Source: a bacterium (GTDB taxonomy: Bacteria; Krumholzibacteriota; Krumholzibacteriia; Krumholzibacteriales; Krumholzibacteriaceae). From it: a stretch of 64,000 nucleotides of DNA. Location: assembly GCA_020350885.1 (NCBI GenBank), contig CP070727.1, positions 3,178,051 to 3,242,050 of the forward strand. Reading direction: 5' to 3'. A program made the translations under genes and the position numbers. This document shows, piece by piece, positions 35,891 through 45,663 of the stretch (position 1 is the first letter of the stretch; every line of letters starts with the position of its first letter). The notes beneath the pieces are model-generated. The model was given only the letters and a program-made list of their open reading frames with translations. It had not been told where the DNA came from and made no database searches.

Positions 35891-35952
35891 GTCCCTACGG
35901 ATTCGGGCATCGCAGAGACGGCGGAACCGGATCCGGTCTCGAGGAGTTGTTC

Positions 35953-36627
35953 GTGATTGCATGGATAGAACTATGGGTGAGGCTGAAGGTTGTCGATCTG
36001 GTGGCGCAGACCGCCTGGATGACCCTCACGGAGAAGCTCGATTTGCGTGACGATCTCTGCGGTCTCAAACATTACTCCTACTGGGGAATGGATGCGGACG
36101 GTATCGACGCCGAAACGATTCTCGATGATGTGGATCGCGTTATCAGGATGGATAGCGCCTTCACGAACCAGAACAAGCACTGTTACCGGTTGCGGATCTG
36201 TGATGGGACGCCCCAGGCCGGTGGATCCGGACTCGCCATCCCTTCCGGTCGGCGGGAGGGGTGCGCATCGACGGGAGATCTCGCACTCGAGAAGGATCTT
36301 CCCATCGAGGGGGACGAGAAGAGGTTACTAGAGAGGGGTGGCGTGTACGTATTCGATTGCCTGATCCGTGAACGCAGGGGCGATCGGGAGCGCGCGTTCG
36401 AGGACCGTCTGAACGGAAGACTGAAAGCAGCATCCGTATCCCATCTGAAGCATGGAGAGCTGTGGCGTATGCTGATCCTTGCGGACGGGCTGGAGGAGGC
36501 ACAGGGTAAGCTCGAGCGGATGCTGGTTACTCGAAGCCGCCGTGAGGGGCTTCTGCTCAACCCCCACTACCAGCGGTACGAGATCGTCTCGTCTGGACCG
36601 GTGGCGTCCGGGGAGGGATTGCGGTGA
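35953..36627 (+). CDS. PurS-like protein with two candidate PurS domains
   Basis: A 224-residue protein between purQ and purF. GTG 35953 is chosen (GAGGAG 6 nt before). Residues ~1-80 resemble PurS: a beta strand W-I-E-L-W-V-R-L-K-V, then D-x-V-A-Q-T-A helix, L-x-L-x-D-D-L-x-G-L, and Y-W-x-M-D-A-D. The second half again has an exposed strand and helix and ends in LLLNPHYQRYEIV, like the PurS ending L-x-N-P-x-x-x-x-Y-x-I/F. PurS bridges PurL and PurQ; no other purS is in the operon. The similarity is weak and inferred from context and short patterns. Its stop overlaps purF (GTGA). Confidence 0.6.
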   Translation: MIAWIELWVRLKVVDLVAQTAWMTLTEKLDLRDDLCGLKHYSYWGMDADGIDAETILDDVDRVIRMDSAFTNQNKHCYRLRICDGTPQAGGSGLAIPSGRREGCASTGDLALEKDLPIEGDEKRLLERGGVYVFDCLIRERRGDRERAFEDRLNGRLKAASVSHLKHGELWRMLILADGLEEAQGKLERMLVTRSRREGLLLNPHYQRYEIVSSGPVASGEGLR

Positions 36628-38015
36628 AAGAGGAATGCGCGGTCATGGGAGTGTTCGGGAGCGAGGATGCCGCCCAACTGGCATACCTCGGACTCTATTC
36701 CCTCCAGCACCGCGGCCAGGAGAGCACCGGGATAACCGCTTCCGACGGCAATCACATCTTCGAGCACAAAGGCATGGGACTCGTCTCGAAGGTCTTCACA
36801 CCCGAGGTCATACGGGCACTTCCCGGGCATCTCGCCATCGGGCACAACAGGTACTCGACGACGGGGCTCTCGCATCAGGCAAATATCCAGCCGTTTCTCG
36901 TCGATTGCAAGGTGGGAAAGATCGCCGTGGCCCACAACGGCAACATTGTCAATGCGGTTGAGCTCCGCGGCCGTATGGAAGTGGATGGCTCGATATTCAG
37001 GAGCACGATGGACAGCGAGGTGATCCTGCATCTCATCGCACGCAGCAAGAAGGGTACGCTGGAAGATATGATTATCGAGGCGTTCGGTGAGATCGCCGGC
37101 GCCTATTCGCTGGTCTTCATGACGAAGGAACGTGTCATTGCCGCCCGGGATCCCCGGGGCTTTCGGCCGTTGTGCCTCGGTTCCCTCGACGGGGCGCGCA
37201 TCGTCGCATCCGAGAGCTGCGCGTTCGATATCCTGGGCGCCATGTACGAGCGGGAGGTCGAACCCGGGGAGTTGTGCGTCATCGATCGAACGGGGCTTCA
37301 TTCGATCAGGTTTGCCGAGCGGGCCGAGAGGCTATCGAAGTGTATCTTCGAGTTCATCTACTTCTCCCGGCCCGACAGCAAGGTCTTCGGGGAGAACGTG
37401 GACAAGATCCGGCGGGAGCTCGGGCGGCGCCTCGCAGAGGAATCGCCCGCCGAGGCGGACATCGTGATCGCCGTACCCGATTCGAGCAATACGATCGCTT
37501 TGGGATACTCCGAGGTTTCCGGGATCCCGTTCGAGCTCGGTCTCATCAGAAATCACTACGTGGGCCGGACCTTCATACAACCGAGGCAGAGGGTCAGGGA
37601 TTGGGATGTCCGGATCAAGTTCAATCCCGTGCGGGGTGTGCTGCAGGGGCGTCGCGTCGTCGTTGTGGATGATTCGATAGTCAGGGGCTCGACGATGCGC
37701 AAGCTCGTTTCGATGCTCCGGCATGCGGGCGCGGCCGAAGTACACCTGCGTATCGGGTCGCCTCCCATCTCGCACTCGTGCTACTACGGGATCGATACCC
37801 CGACGCGGGGCGAGTTGATCGCTTCGACGCACTCGGTGGATATGATCCGTGAGTTCCTGGGTGTCGACAGCCTGAAGTATATCTCACTCGAAGGACTTCT
37901 CTCCTGTGTGAGCGATCCCGAGCACTACTGTGTTGCGTGCTTCGGCGGCGGCTACCCGATCGAATCCGAGGGAGAGCACCGCAAGGACGTCTTCGAGAAG
38001 GATTCATCCGGCTAG
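36624..38015 (+). CDS. purF: Amidophosphoribosyltransferase
   Basis: A 463-residue enzyme for the first step of purine synthesis, glutamine plus PRPP to phosphoribosylamine. GTG 36624 overlaps the previous stop. A four-residue propeptide (MKEE) precedes the nucleophile Cys5 (CAVMGVFG), then LYSLQHRGQESTG. The PRPP loop is VVVVDDSIVRGST. Cysteines fitting the [4Fe-4S] type (B. subtilis form) include CIFEF and C-V-A-C-F-G-G near the end. Typical length and layout. Confidence 0.95.
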   Translation: MKEECAVMGVFGSEDAAQLAYLGLYSLQHRGQESTGITASDGNHIFEHKGMGLVSKVFTPEVIRALPGHLAIGHNRYSTTGLSHQANIQPFLVDCKVGKIAVAHNGNIVNAVELRGRMEVDGSIFRSTMDSEVILHLIARSKKGTLEDMIIEAFGEIAGAYSLVFMTKERVIAARDPRGFRPLCLGSLDGARIVASESCAFDILGAMYEREVEPGELCVIDRTGLHSIRFAERAERLSKCIFEFIYFSRPDSKVFGENVDKIRRELGRRLAEESPAEADIVIAVPDSSNTIALGYSEVSGIPFELGLIRNHYVGRTFIQPRQRVRDWDVRIKFNPVRGVLQGRRVVVVDDSIVRGSTMRKLVSMLRHAGAAEVHLRIGSPPISHSCYYGIDTPTRGELIASTHSVDMIREFLGVDSLKYISLEGLLSCVSDPEHYCVACFGGGYPIESEGEHRKDVFEKDSSG

Positions 38016-38044
38016 TGAACAGAGGCCGGGGAGGAGGCACGGTA

Positions 38045-39433
38045 TTGAAAAGGGTACCGGAGCCGGGTGAGATTCAATCGGCCATCGATTATCTCGTCTC
38101 GGCGGGCGGGGAGTTCGTCGAATTCTTTTTCGAATCGAGCCGCACGCATTCGATTCTTATCGAAGACAGCAGGGTGGAGCGTATCTCGAGCGGTACCGAT
38201 GAGGGATTCGGTCTGCGGATCGTCTCCGATGAGCGCACTGCCTACGGCTTTTCCAACAAGCTCGGTCCCGACGAGATGTACAGGCTCGGCCGTGATGTGC
38301 TCGAATCGCTGGAGCGTGGGCGCGGCGAATCGATAGCGCTCGGTCGCCTGGAGCGGAGCAGAACAGCGGGGCTGGTCCGTCCTGCCGTCTCGGTACCGAT
38401 GGAGGAGAAGGTTGCCCTCGTCTATGCGGCGGACAGGGCCGCACGGGCGGTGGGTGAAGAGATATCACAGGTGCAGATCACATACAGCGACAAGGTACAA
38501 TCCATTCAGATTTACAATAACGAGGGCACGGCTGTCGACGATGAGCGGCACTATGCCCTGTTTTTCGTGAAGGCGATAGCAACCGACGGTACGGACCTGC
38601 AAACGGCCTACCGGTCCCTGGGCGGCACGGTCGGATTCGAGATATTCGATTCGGGACGCCCCGTAGAGCTCGCCGCCGAGGCGGGTGAGAGCGCGCTCAT
38701 GGTTCTCCATGCACGTCGATCCCCCGCGGGCACGATGGCCGTCGTGCTGGGGAGTCAGGCGGGAGGGACGATGATTCACGAGGCGATCGGACACGGCCTC
38801 GAGGGTGATACCGCCGAGAAAGGTCTCTCGATATACAGCGGCAAGATAGGGGAGCCGGTGGCTTCTGCACAGATCACGGTGATCGATGATGCCACGATGG
38901 TCGGCAAGAGAGGCTCCTTCTCGTTCGACGATGAGGGTGTTCCGGCCCGGCGGACCGTTGCGGTGGAAGAGGGAATTCTCAAGGGTTACCTCCTCGATCG
39001 AATGACGGCAAAGAAACTGGGTAGTGTTTCGACGGGCAACGGCAGGCGCCAGTCCTTCCGCCACCGTCCGATCGTTCGGATGAGCAATACCATGATCGCA
39101 CCGGGCACGCACGATCCCCAGGAGATAGTTGCCAGCGTCGATTACGGGCTCTGTGTTCTCAGGATGGGCGGCGGACAGGTGGATACCTCGAGCGGAGACT
39201 TCGTGTTCAAGGCAAACGAGGCGTACCTGATAGAGGGGGGGAAGATGACCGAGCCCGTGCGTGGAGCAACCCTGATCGGCAACGGCCCGGCGATCCTGCA
39301 CACCATCGATATGGTTGGCAACGATATCGGCTTCGACATCGGGACATGCGGCAAGGACGGGCAGCATGTACCTGTCGCCGATGCCCAGCCGACGCTGCGT
39401 ATCCCCGCTATCACGGTCGGTGGAGAGGTCTAG
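38045..39433 (+). CDS. tldD: TldD-family metalloprotease
   Basis: A 462-residue zinc protease of the TldD/PmbA family from TTG 38045 (GGAGGAGG 8 nt before; the GTG at 38015 overlaps the purF stop and is an alternative). The metal motif H245-E246-x3-H250 (HEAIGHGLE) is intact, which marks TldD rather than the motif-less TldE. The partner TldE/PmbA usually accompanies it as a heterodimer and processes peptides such as microcin B17 or CcdA; none is in this window. It lies in the purine transcription unit by position only. Confidence 0.92.
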   Translation: MKRVPEPGEIQSAIDYLVSAGGEFVEFFFESSRTHSILIEDSRVERISSGTDEGFGLRIVSDERTAYGFSNKLGPDEMYRLGRDVLESLERGRGESIALGRLERSRTAGLVRPAVSVPMEEKVALVYAADRAARAVGEEISQVQITYSDKVQSIQIYNNEGTAVDDERHYALFFVKAIATDGTDLQTAYRSLGGTVGFEIFDSGRPVELAAEAGESALMVLHARRSPAGTMAVVLGSQAGGTMIHEAIGHGLEGDTAEKGLSIYSGKIGEPVASAQITVIDDATMVGKRGSFSFDDEGVPARRTVAVEEGILKGYLLDRMTAKKLGSVSTGNGRRQSFRHRPIVRMSNTMIAPGTHDPQEIVASVDYGLCVLRMGGGQVDTSSGDFVFKANEAYLIEGGKMTEPVRGATLIGNGPAILHTIDMVGNDIGFDIGTCGKDGQHVPVADAQPTLRIPAITVGGEV

Positions 39434-39537
39434 CGGATCGTCAAAAGCTGGTCCCTCATCCGTTGCGGAGACACGTGAACGGTCCACCTCATCTGCTTGG
39501 GCCAGGGCGTACCGGAAGAACAACACGGGCTTCCCAT

Positions 39538-42261
39538 ATGGCTGAACCGGAGACCGATATCTATCACGACGGTATCCTCCCGTTAGTGCAGAGGCCCTCA
39601 CGGTATATCGACCGGGAGCTCAATCTCACATCAGGTGGATTCAAAGAGGATCTCTTCAATGTGCTGCTCGTCTTTCCCGATCTGTACGAGATCGGGATGT
39701 CCCACCAAGGTATAAGATTTCTGTACCAGCGACTTGCGGTCATGGAGGGTGTCGGCGTCGAGTTTGCGTTTGCACCATGGCCCGATCTGGAAAAGCACCT
39801 GAAGGAAAGCGGGGTAATCCTCCGGTCGTGGCAGAGCGCAACGCCCGCCTCACGATTCGATCTTCTGGGCTTCTCCCTTACCTACGAGTTGCATTACACG
39901 AACATGCTCATGATCCTCGAGCTGGCCGGTCTCGATGTCACCTCGGGCGGGCGGTGTGACGACGATCCGATCGTCGTGGCGGGAGGTCCGTGCTGTACCG
40001 ATCCACTGCCCTTCATCGAAGCGGTGGATGCGGTCTTTCTCGGTGATGGCGAGGAGTCGCTTCCCGAAGCGGTGAAGCTTCTCCGGGATTGTAGAGCCCG
40101 GGGTGCGGGCCGTCGCGAGATGCGCGAGGCACTCGCCGGCATCGAGGGTGTCTTTGTGGATGGAATATCGACGGGGGCTGCAACCCGTCTCTACCGGATC
40201 GGTGCAGGCGATCTGGCATCGAAGCCGATCGTGCCGGCATCGGAGATCGTACACGATAGACTCACCGTCGAGCTCATGCGCGGCTGCACGCGGGGGTGCC
40301 GCTTCTGCCATGCCGGCATCCTCTACCGCCCCCGGCGGGAACGGGACGTCGAGGGGATCGTATCATCGGTCTGTGCGGGGCTCGATGCCACGGGATGGGA
40401 CGAGGTGTCGCTTCTGTCGCTCTCGACATCGGATTATTCGTCCCTGGGCCAGCTTCTCGCACACCTTACGCCCGAGCTCGAGAGACGGCGCGTCTCGCTC
40501 GCACTTCCGAGCCTTCGTCCGGAGACCGTTACGGAGCAGATCGTCGCAGCCTCGGGGCATGTGCGTAAATCGGGATTTACCCTTGCACCCGAGGCGGGGA
40601 CCGTCCGGCTGCGGCGGGTCATCAACAAGGGGATGGACGAGGAATCGATACTGGAAGGATGCCGGAGGATCCTCGAGGCCGGTTGGCAGAATATCAAGCT
40701 TTACTTCATGATCGGTCTACCGACCGAGACCGAGGAGGATCTGCAGGGGCTCGTTGATCTCGTCCATGCCATTCTCAGGCTGCCCAGGCGCGGCGGGAGG
40801 TTCAAGCTCGGTGTTGCCGTATCCCCCTTCGTCCCGAAGCCCCACACGCCGTTCCAGTGGGAGCGGCAGTGCTCGATCGAGGAGCTCAGGGAAAAGGAGC
40901 GGTTCATCTCGGAGCGCCTGCGGAGCCGCCGTATCCATCTCACCCTTCGAAATCCCGAGGTGAGCATTCTCGAAGGGATCTTTGCACGGGGGGATCGCAC
41001 CCTCTGGCCCGTCCTGCTCTCGGCGTACCGGAGCGGGTGCAGGTTCGATGGGTGGCACGACCAGTTCCGTTTCGATCGGTGGAGGGCGGCCTTCGAGGAG
41101 CACGGTCTCGTAGTCTCGGACCTTCTCGGTCCCTTTGAGGTCGACCGGGCCCTTCCGTGGGATATCATCGCGACCCGGGTCGAGAAACGGTTTCTCATCG
41201 CCGAACGTGAACGTGCCTTCACGGAAGAGTTTACACCCGATTGCAGGGAGGGTGAGTGCGGCGGCTGCGGGGCATGCCGTGACGGGCGGGATACAGATTC
41301 AACCGATGCATCCGGACCGCCACCGGATGCAGGTGCGCCCTACGGGGGCCATCGCAATGAGACGGCGGACCGCGCGATCACAGGGCACAGGCGCTCCGGG
41401 GATGCGGAGCGGACCCAGTTTAAAGACCGGCCGGTGAAATCAGTGAAGGGAGAGCCAGAAGCAGTGCGGAGTTACCGCTACCGGTGCGTCTACGAGAAGC
41501 GGGACCGCATGCGTTTCCTCTCGCACATCGAAACACTCAACACACTCCAGCGTGCCGTTCGCCGCACCGGCCTCCCGATCAACTTCACGGAAGGGTTTCA
41601 CCCGCGCCCGCGCCTCTCCTACGGTCCACCGCTCGGTGTCGGCATGGAGGGTTACCGCGAGTTCTTCGATATGGAGCTGGTGGAGCCGGCACCGGTCACA
41701 CCGGGACTCTTTGCAGGGCTCTTGCCGGATGGGCTTCGCGTCCTGGATTGCAGGGGGCCATTCAGCAGGTCTTCGGGCACGATCCCTTCTTCCCTGCGGT
41801 TCGTATTCAGGCTCTCCTTCGGTGGATTGGAAAGACTGCTGAAAGGAATTGAATCCCAAGAGGAACATTTGTTCCCGGAGCAACGTTTGTGGTATCTTCT
41901 CGGGAAACGGCTCCTGCCGCGTGACTGGACGCGGGGTGAGATGCGCAGATGGATCGTGGGACCGGCTCGATCGTTCGAGGAACAGGCCGTGCGGTTACTG
42001 GCTGGGGGTGGTCCGCTCGTGGATGAGCGGGGGAAGGAGCGAAGTACCCGGGATTGTACGGTCGAGCGGAGCGCAGACGGTGCGGCCGTCGAGCTTACGC
42101 TCGTGCAGGGGGGAGGTATCACGGTGCGCCCCCGTGATCTCATCAATGCGGTACTTCCCCCGCCGCTTGCGGGACTTGTGAAGGTGACGCGGCTTGGTAT
42201 ACAATTTAGGACCGGCGACCGGTACGAGGATATACTCGATGCACTCGATATGGAGGGGTGA
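39538..42261 (+). CDS. Radical SAM protein (TIGR03960 type) fused to a DUF2344 domain
   Basis: A 907-residue protein from ATG 39538. Residues ~40-190 are a B12-binding-like domain. The radical SAM core follows with Cys250-x3-Cys254-x2-Cys257 (RGCTRGCRFCHAG), GLPTETEEDL and a C-terminal iron-sulfur-like CREGECGGCGACRDG near 565-580. After a Gly/Asp-rich linker, residues ~640-907 form the DUF2344 domain (YRCVYEKRDRMRFLSHIE, FTEGFHPRPRLSYGPPLGVG). The two are fused here; in many genomes they are separate neighbours. RNase G follows 12 nt later, a common linkage. Exact chemistry unknown. Confidence 0.92.
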   Translation: MAEPETDIYHDGILPLVQRPSRYIDRELNLTSGGFKEDLFNVLLVFPDLYEIGMSHQGIRFLYQRLAVMEGVGVEFAFAPWPDLEKHLKESGVILRSWQSATPASRFDLLGFSLTYELHYTNMLMILELAGLDVTSGGRCDDDPIVVAGGPCCTDPLPFIEAVDAVFLGDGEESLPEAVKLLRDCRARGAGRREMREALAGIEGVFVDGISTGAATRLYRIGAGDLASKPIVPASEIVHDRLTVELMRGCTRGCRFCHAGILYRPRRERDVEGIVSSVCAGLDATGWDEVSLLSLSTSDYSSLGQLLAHLTPELERRRVSLALPSLRPETVTEQIVAASGHVRKSGFTLAPEAGTVRLRRVINKGMDEESILEGCRRILEAGWQNIKLYFMIGLPTETEEDLQGLVDLVHAILRLPRRGGRFKLGVAVSPFVPKPHTPFQWERQCSIEELREKERFISERLRSRRIHLTLRNPEVSILEGIFARGDRTLWPVLLSAYRSGCRFDGWHDQFRFDRWRAAFEEHGLVVSDLLGPFEVDRALPWDIIATRVEKRFLIAERERAFTEEFTPDCREGECGGCGACRDGRDTDSTDASGPPPDAGAPYGGHRNETADRAITGHRRSGDAERTQFKDRPVKSVKGEPEAVRSYRYRCVYEKRDRMRFLSHIETLNTLQRAVRRTGLPINFTEGFHPRPRLSYGPPLGVGMEGYREFFDMELVEPAPVTPGLFAGLLPDGLRVLDCRGPFSRSSGTIPSSLRFVFRLSFGGLERLLKGIESQEEHLFPEQRLWYLLGKRLLPRDWTRGEMRRWIVGPARSFEEQAVRLLAGGGPLVDERGKERSTRDCTVERSADGAAVELTLVQGGGITVRPRDLINAVLPPPLAGLVKVTRLGIQFRTGDRYEDILDALDMEG

Positions 42262-42273
42262 TAGGGTAGGCCG

Positions 42274-43797
42274 ATGCGTAAAGAGATTGTGATAAATTCC
42301 ACGCCGCGGGAGGTACGGGTAGCGATCCTCGAGGACGGCGAGCTTGTCGAGCTTCTCATCGAGCGGGAGGACAGCAGGCGGACCGTAGGTGATATCTACC
42401 TGGGGAGGATCACTGCGGTGATCCCGGGAATCCAGGCGGCGTTCGTGGATATCGGGCAGGAGCGTGCCGCGTTCCTGCATGTCAGCGACGTCGCCACCGG
42501 CTCGATCGATCCCGACCTCCTGGATGACGAGGAATTCATCCTCAACCGTAAGACCAGGGAGCTGCCCCCGATCGAGAACCTGCTCAAGAAGGGGCAGGAG
42601 ATACTGGTGCAGGTGCGCAAAGAGGCGATCGGCACCAAGGGACCGAGGATCACCTCCCAGCTCTCGCTACCCGGCCGATACGCCGTTCTCATGCCGGACC
42701 TCGACCACATAGGGGTGAGCAAGAAGATCGACAGCCGCCGGGAACGGCACAGGCTTCGCAGTGTCGTCCGCAGGCACCGTCCCAAGGGTGCCGCCATAAT
42801 CGTGCGCACCGCCGGGGCGGGTGTCAGCTCCGATCAGCTCCGTGACGACATCCGCTACCTTGAAAAGCTCTGGAAGGAGATCCGGTCGAAAGTCGAGCGG
42901 GCCACCCCTCCGTCACTGGTGCACGAGGACGTCGAGATAACGATCTTTGCACTGAGGGATCTCTTCTCGGAACATGTGGACCAGATCATCATCGACAGGA
43001 AAGAAGAGTACGACCGGTTGCGCTCATATCTGAAGTCCTTCGCCCCGCAACTCGCCTCCCGGGTCCGTCTCTACCGCGACAAGCTTCCAATCTTCGATCA
43101 ATACGAGATCGAGGACGAGATCGAGAAGACACTCGAGCGGAAGATTTGGCTCAAGAAGGGCGGCTACATCGTCATCGAGCACGCAGAGGCCATGGTGGCG
43201 ATCGATGTGAACACCGGCCGCTTCACGGGGAAGAAAGACCAGGAGGAAACCATACTCGAGACGAACCTTATAGCCGCCAGGGAGATCTCCCGGCAGCTCC
43301 GGCTCCGGGATATCGGGGGGATCATCGTTGTCGATTTCATCGATATGGAGCGGGAAGAGAACCGCCGTAAGGTCTACAATGAATTTCGCAACGCCATGCG
43401 CAAGGACCGCTCCCGTGCACGGGTATACCCGATAAGCGACCTCGGGCTCATCGAGATCAGCCGGAAGCGCGTCAGACCCAGCCTGCTGCACTACTACAGC
43501 GACGAGTGTCCGTACTGCAGTGGGAGTGGAAAGGTCCTGAGCATCGAGTCGATGGCGATGAAGGTCGAGCATTGGATACGGAGGATCGGCTCACTCAAGA
43601 ATGAACGAGGCATACAGTTCAGGGTGAATCCGATATTGGGCGTGTACCTTCGCGAGGAACGGGAGGAAAATATCCTCGAGCTGGCCAGGGCGCATCGCCT
43701 CAAGGTCGAGATCGTGGACGATCCGCGCATGCATCGTGAGGACTTCGAGATCTTCACGCAGGACGGATCACGAAATCTCAAGACGGAATTCACCTAG
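42274..43797 (+). CDS. rng: Ribonuclease G/E family endoribonuclease
   Basis: A 507-residue RNase for rRNA and mRNA processing. It starts RKEIVINSTPREVRVAILE, then an S1 domain (VGDIYLGRITAVIPGIQAAFVDIG), the RNase H-like and DNase I-like parts, and the catalytic VAIDVNTGRFTGKK. The Zn-link Cys412-x2-Cys415 (CPYCSGSGK) is present. It ends with the small domain and lacks the long RNase E scaffold tail, so RNase G is the better name. Follows the radical SAM-DUF2344 gene by 12 nt and precedes the RiPP-type genes by 8 nt. Confidence 0.94.
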   Translation: MRKEIVINSTPREVRVAILEDGELVELLIEREDSRRTVGDIYLGRITAVIPGIQAAFVDIGQERAAFLHVSDVATGSIDPDLLDDEEFILNRKTRELPPIENLLKKGQEILVQVRKEAIGTKGPRITSQLSLPGRYAVLMPDLDHIGVSKKIDSRRERHRLRSVVRRHRPKGAAIIVRTAGAGVSSDQLRDDIRYLEKLWKEIRSKVERATPPSLVHEDVEITIFALRDLFSEHVDQIIIDRKEEYDRLRSYLKSFAPQLASRVRLYRDKLPIFDQYEIEDEIEKTLERKIWLKKGGYIVIEHAEAMVAIDVNTGRFTGKKDQEETILETNLIAAREISRQLRLRDIGGIIVVDFIDMEREENRRKVYNEFRNAMRKDRSRARVYPISDLGLIEISRKRVRPSLLHYYSDECPYCSGSGKVLSIESMAMKVEHWIRRIGSLKNERGIQFRVNPILGVYLREEREENILELARAHRLKVEIVDDPRMHREDFEIFTQDGSRNLKTEFT

Positions 43798-43805
43798 AGG
43801 CCGGC

Positions 43806-44345
43806 GTGACCGTTGTGTCGCCGGAGCATCAGGAACACGGGAAGGGACGCGCTATCATATCCTTGCTGAAAAATCCCGCAGAATTCGTCCTCAGCCTTCG
43901 CATCACGTTCTTCCTGTCGGTCCTGCCACTCATGCTGAAAATTTTTTCCGTGCGCTCAATCGTTCATAGGATTACACCCAGGCGGGAGCGGTGCATCTCC
44001 ACACGACTCACGATCGGTCGGGTTGTATATCTGTGCGAGGGGATACTGGATTACATGCAGCGCTTCGGATACCGGTTCTCCTGCCTTCGGCGAAGCCTCC
44101 TGCTGTACCGTTTCATGCGATACTACGGTGAGCCCGTCGTGATCAACTTCGGGGTCAAATGGGAAGCCGATCAGTTGATGGGCCACAGCTGGCTCACACT
44201 TGAGGGCAAAACCTTCCGGGAACCGCCCGGGAAGGTGGAGCAGTTCACGCACTTTTTCTCCATTCCCCTCACCGGTACCGGCTCGCCCGGAGAGGGTGCT
44301 TCCCAGACAGAGCTCGAGCAGTTGAACACATTGCCTTTCGATTGA
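43806..44345 (+). CDS. Lasso-type B2 leader peptidase (transglutaminase-like)
   Basis: A 179-residue protein of the lasso peptide B2 family (Transglut_core3). A hydrophobic N-terminal half (FVLSLRITFFLSVLPLMLKI) leads to the active-site region: Cys in FSCLRRSLLLYRFMRYYG and His in LMGHSWLTLEG, with an acidic residue after it. B2 enzymes cut the leader off a precursor, guided by a PqqD-like B1 protein, which is encoded at 53856-54116. GTG 43806 is used (GAGG upstream); the start is not certain. It is followed 4 nt later by the nucleotidyltransferase gene. No lasso cyclase is in the window. Confidence 0.85.
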   Translation: MTVVSPEHQEHGKGRAIISLLKNPAEFVLSLRITFFLSVLPLMLKIFSVRSIVHRITPRRERCISTRLTIGRVVYLCEGILDYMQRFGYRFSCLRRSLLLYRFMRYYGEPVVINFGVKWEADQLMGHSWLTLEGKTFREPPGKVEQFTHFFSIPLTGTGSPGEGASQTELEQLNTLPFD

Positions 44346-44349
44346 TGTC

Positions 44350-45663
44350 ATGAGCGAATCGATTCTCGATCTGAACAGGGAGGAACGGTTGCTGGTCCTG
44401 GTGGCGGGCTCGGCGGTTTCAGAGAACGGCGCTGCCAGCGGTCTTCGCCGGGAAGTCGAGAAACTGCTGGGCAATGGTTTCGACTGGCACTACTACAAGG
44501 TGCTTGCGGGCTACCATCAATACCTTGCAGCCACGTATCGGTTCTTACGGGGTGTGGGTGTATGGGAGATCCTTCCCGAGGGGGAGCGGGCGGCCCTCGA
44601 GGGCGAGTACCTGCTCGCCCAAGCGCGATTCATCAAGAAGGAAGCCGAGCTGCTCGAGGTTCTCGGGGCCCTGGATGCATGCGGCATCGAGCCCATCGTC
44701 TTCAAGGGAATTCCGCAGGCCGTCCTCATGTACGGGGATCCCGGCATACGCGTCTCGAAGGATATCGATATCCTTGTCGACCCGTCACGGGTCGAAGAGG
44801 CGAGGAAGGTGCTTATGGAGAATGGGTATACCATCTATTCGGGGCTCCGCTCGATCCAGGATTATCGCGATTATCATTTTCATTTCATATTCACGAGGGG
44901 CGAACGGATGGACAGTGTGGTCGAGCTGCACTGGTCGCTCCTCGATCCAAAGAAACACCTCGGCATGGACCGGGAAGCACTCGAGCGCAAAGCGATCTCG
45001 GTCCCTGTCGGGGGACGGAATGTGAAAACGCTGGCCGTCCCGCATACGATGTGGTACCTGTGCATTCATCTATCCTACAAGCTGTTCTTCGATCTGCGAA
45101 ATCTCGCCGAACTATCCCGGCTCACCTCCACGATCGATGAGGCACAGTGGAACGAACTCATTACATGGGCCGATGACAGTAACACGACGAGGGAACTCGC
45201 GATAGCCCTTCATCTCTGCGAGTTCATCTTCGGCCGCGTGATACCCGAGGGCCTGCGGAGGCGTCTCAGACCGGGTGTGATCTTGAAACGGCTTGCACTG
45301 AGCACGTACTACCCGCGCGGTCTGGTGTGGGAATGGGTACCGTACAAGGATACACACGAACTGGTCATGACCTTCTTCCTGCGTCAGGGAGCGGGCGAGA
45401 AACTGAAGTTTCTCTTCCACCTCGCCTTTCCCGACCGCCGAACCATACAGGAAGTCTATTTCAGACAAATGAAGAAGCTGGGATACCGGCGGTTCGGATA
45501 TTTCTGGAATGGATTGTACGTGCAAGGCAAGGTTATAATGATGGCCCTGCTGCTGGGGTTCTTGATTCAACGAAAGATCCTCAGCGAGCAGGTACTCGAT
45601 CCCGCCCGCCAGGAGCGGGTGCGGAAACACCTCGAGGAGAAAGCGACGTTACCCGGTGAATAG
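44350..45663 (+). CDS. Nucleotidyltransferase of RiPP loci (NTP_transf_5 type)
   Basis: A 437-residue protein. The nucleotidyltransferase core shows the substrate loop and metal pair in G-I-R-V-S-K-D-I-D-I-L-V-D (residues ~134-146), with a preceding I-V-F-K-G-I-P-Q. The rest is helical. Relatives are common next to lasso B2 genes; in a reported lasso cluster such an enzyme, with a kinase, lengthens phosphates on the peptide. Here an HprK-like kinase is also present in the locus. The exact reaction is inferred from family and context. It overlaps the ABC ATPase start by 8 nt. Confidence 0.82.
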   Translation: MSESILDLNREERLLVLVAGSAVSENGAASGLRREVEKLLGNGFDWHYYKVLAGYHQYLAATYRFLRGVGVWEILPEGERAALEGEYLLAQARFIKKEAELLEVLGALDACGIEPIVFKGIPQAVLMYGDPGIRVSKDIDILVDPSRVEEARKVLMENGYTIYSGLRSIQDYRDYHFHFIFTRGERMDSVVELHWSLLDPKKHLGMDREALERKAISVPVGGRNVKTLAVPHTMWYLCIHLSYKLFFDLRNLAELSRLTSTIDEAQWNELITWADDSNTTRELAIALHLCEFIFGRVIPEGLRRRLRPGVILKRLALSTYYPRGLVWEWVPYKDTHELVMTFFLRQGAGEKLKFLFHLAFPDRRTIQEVYFRQMKKLGYRRFGYFWNGLYVQGKVIMMALLLGFLIQRKILSEQVLDPARQERVRKHLEEKATLPGE

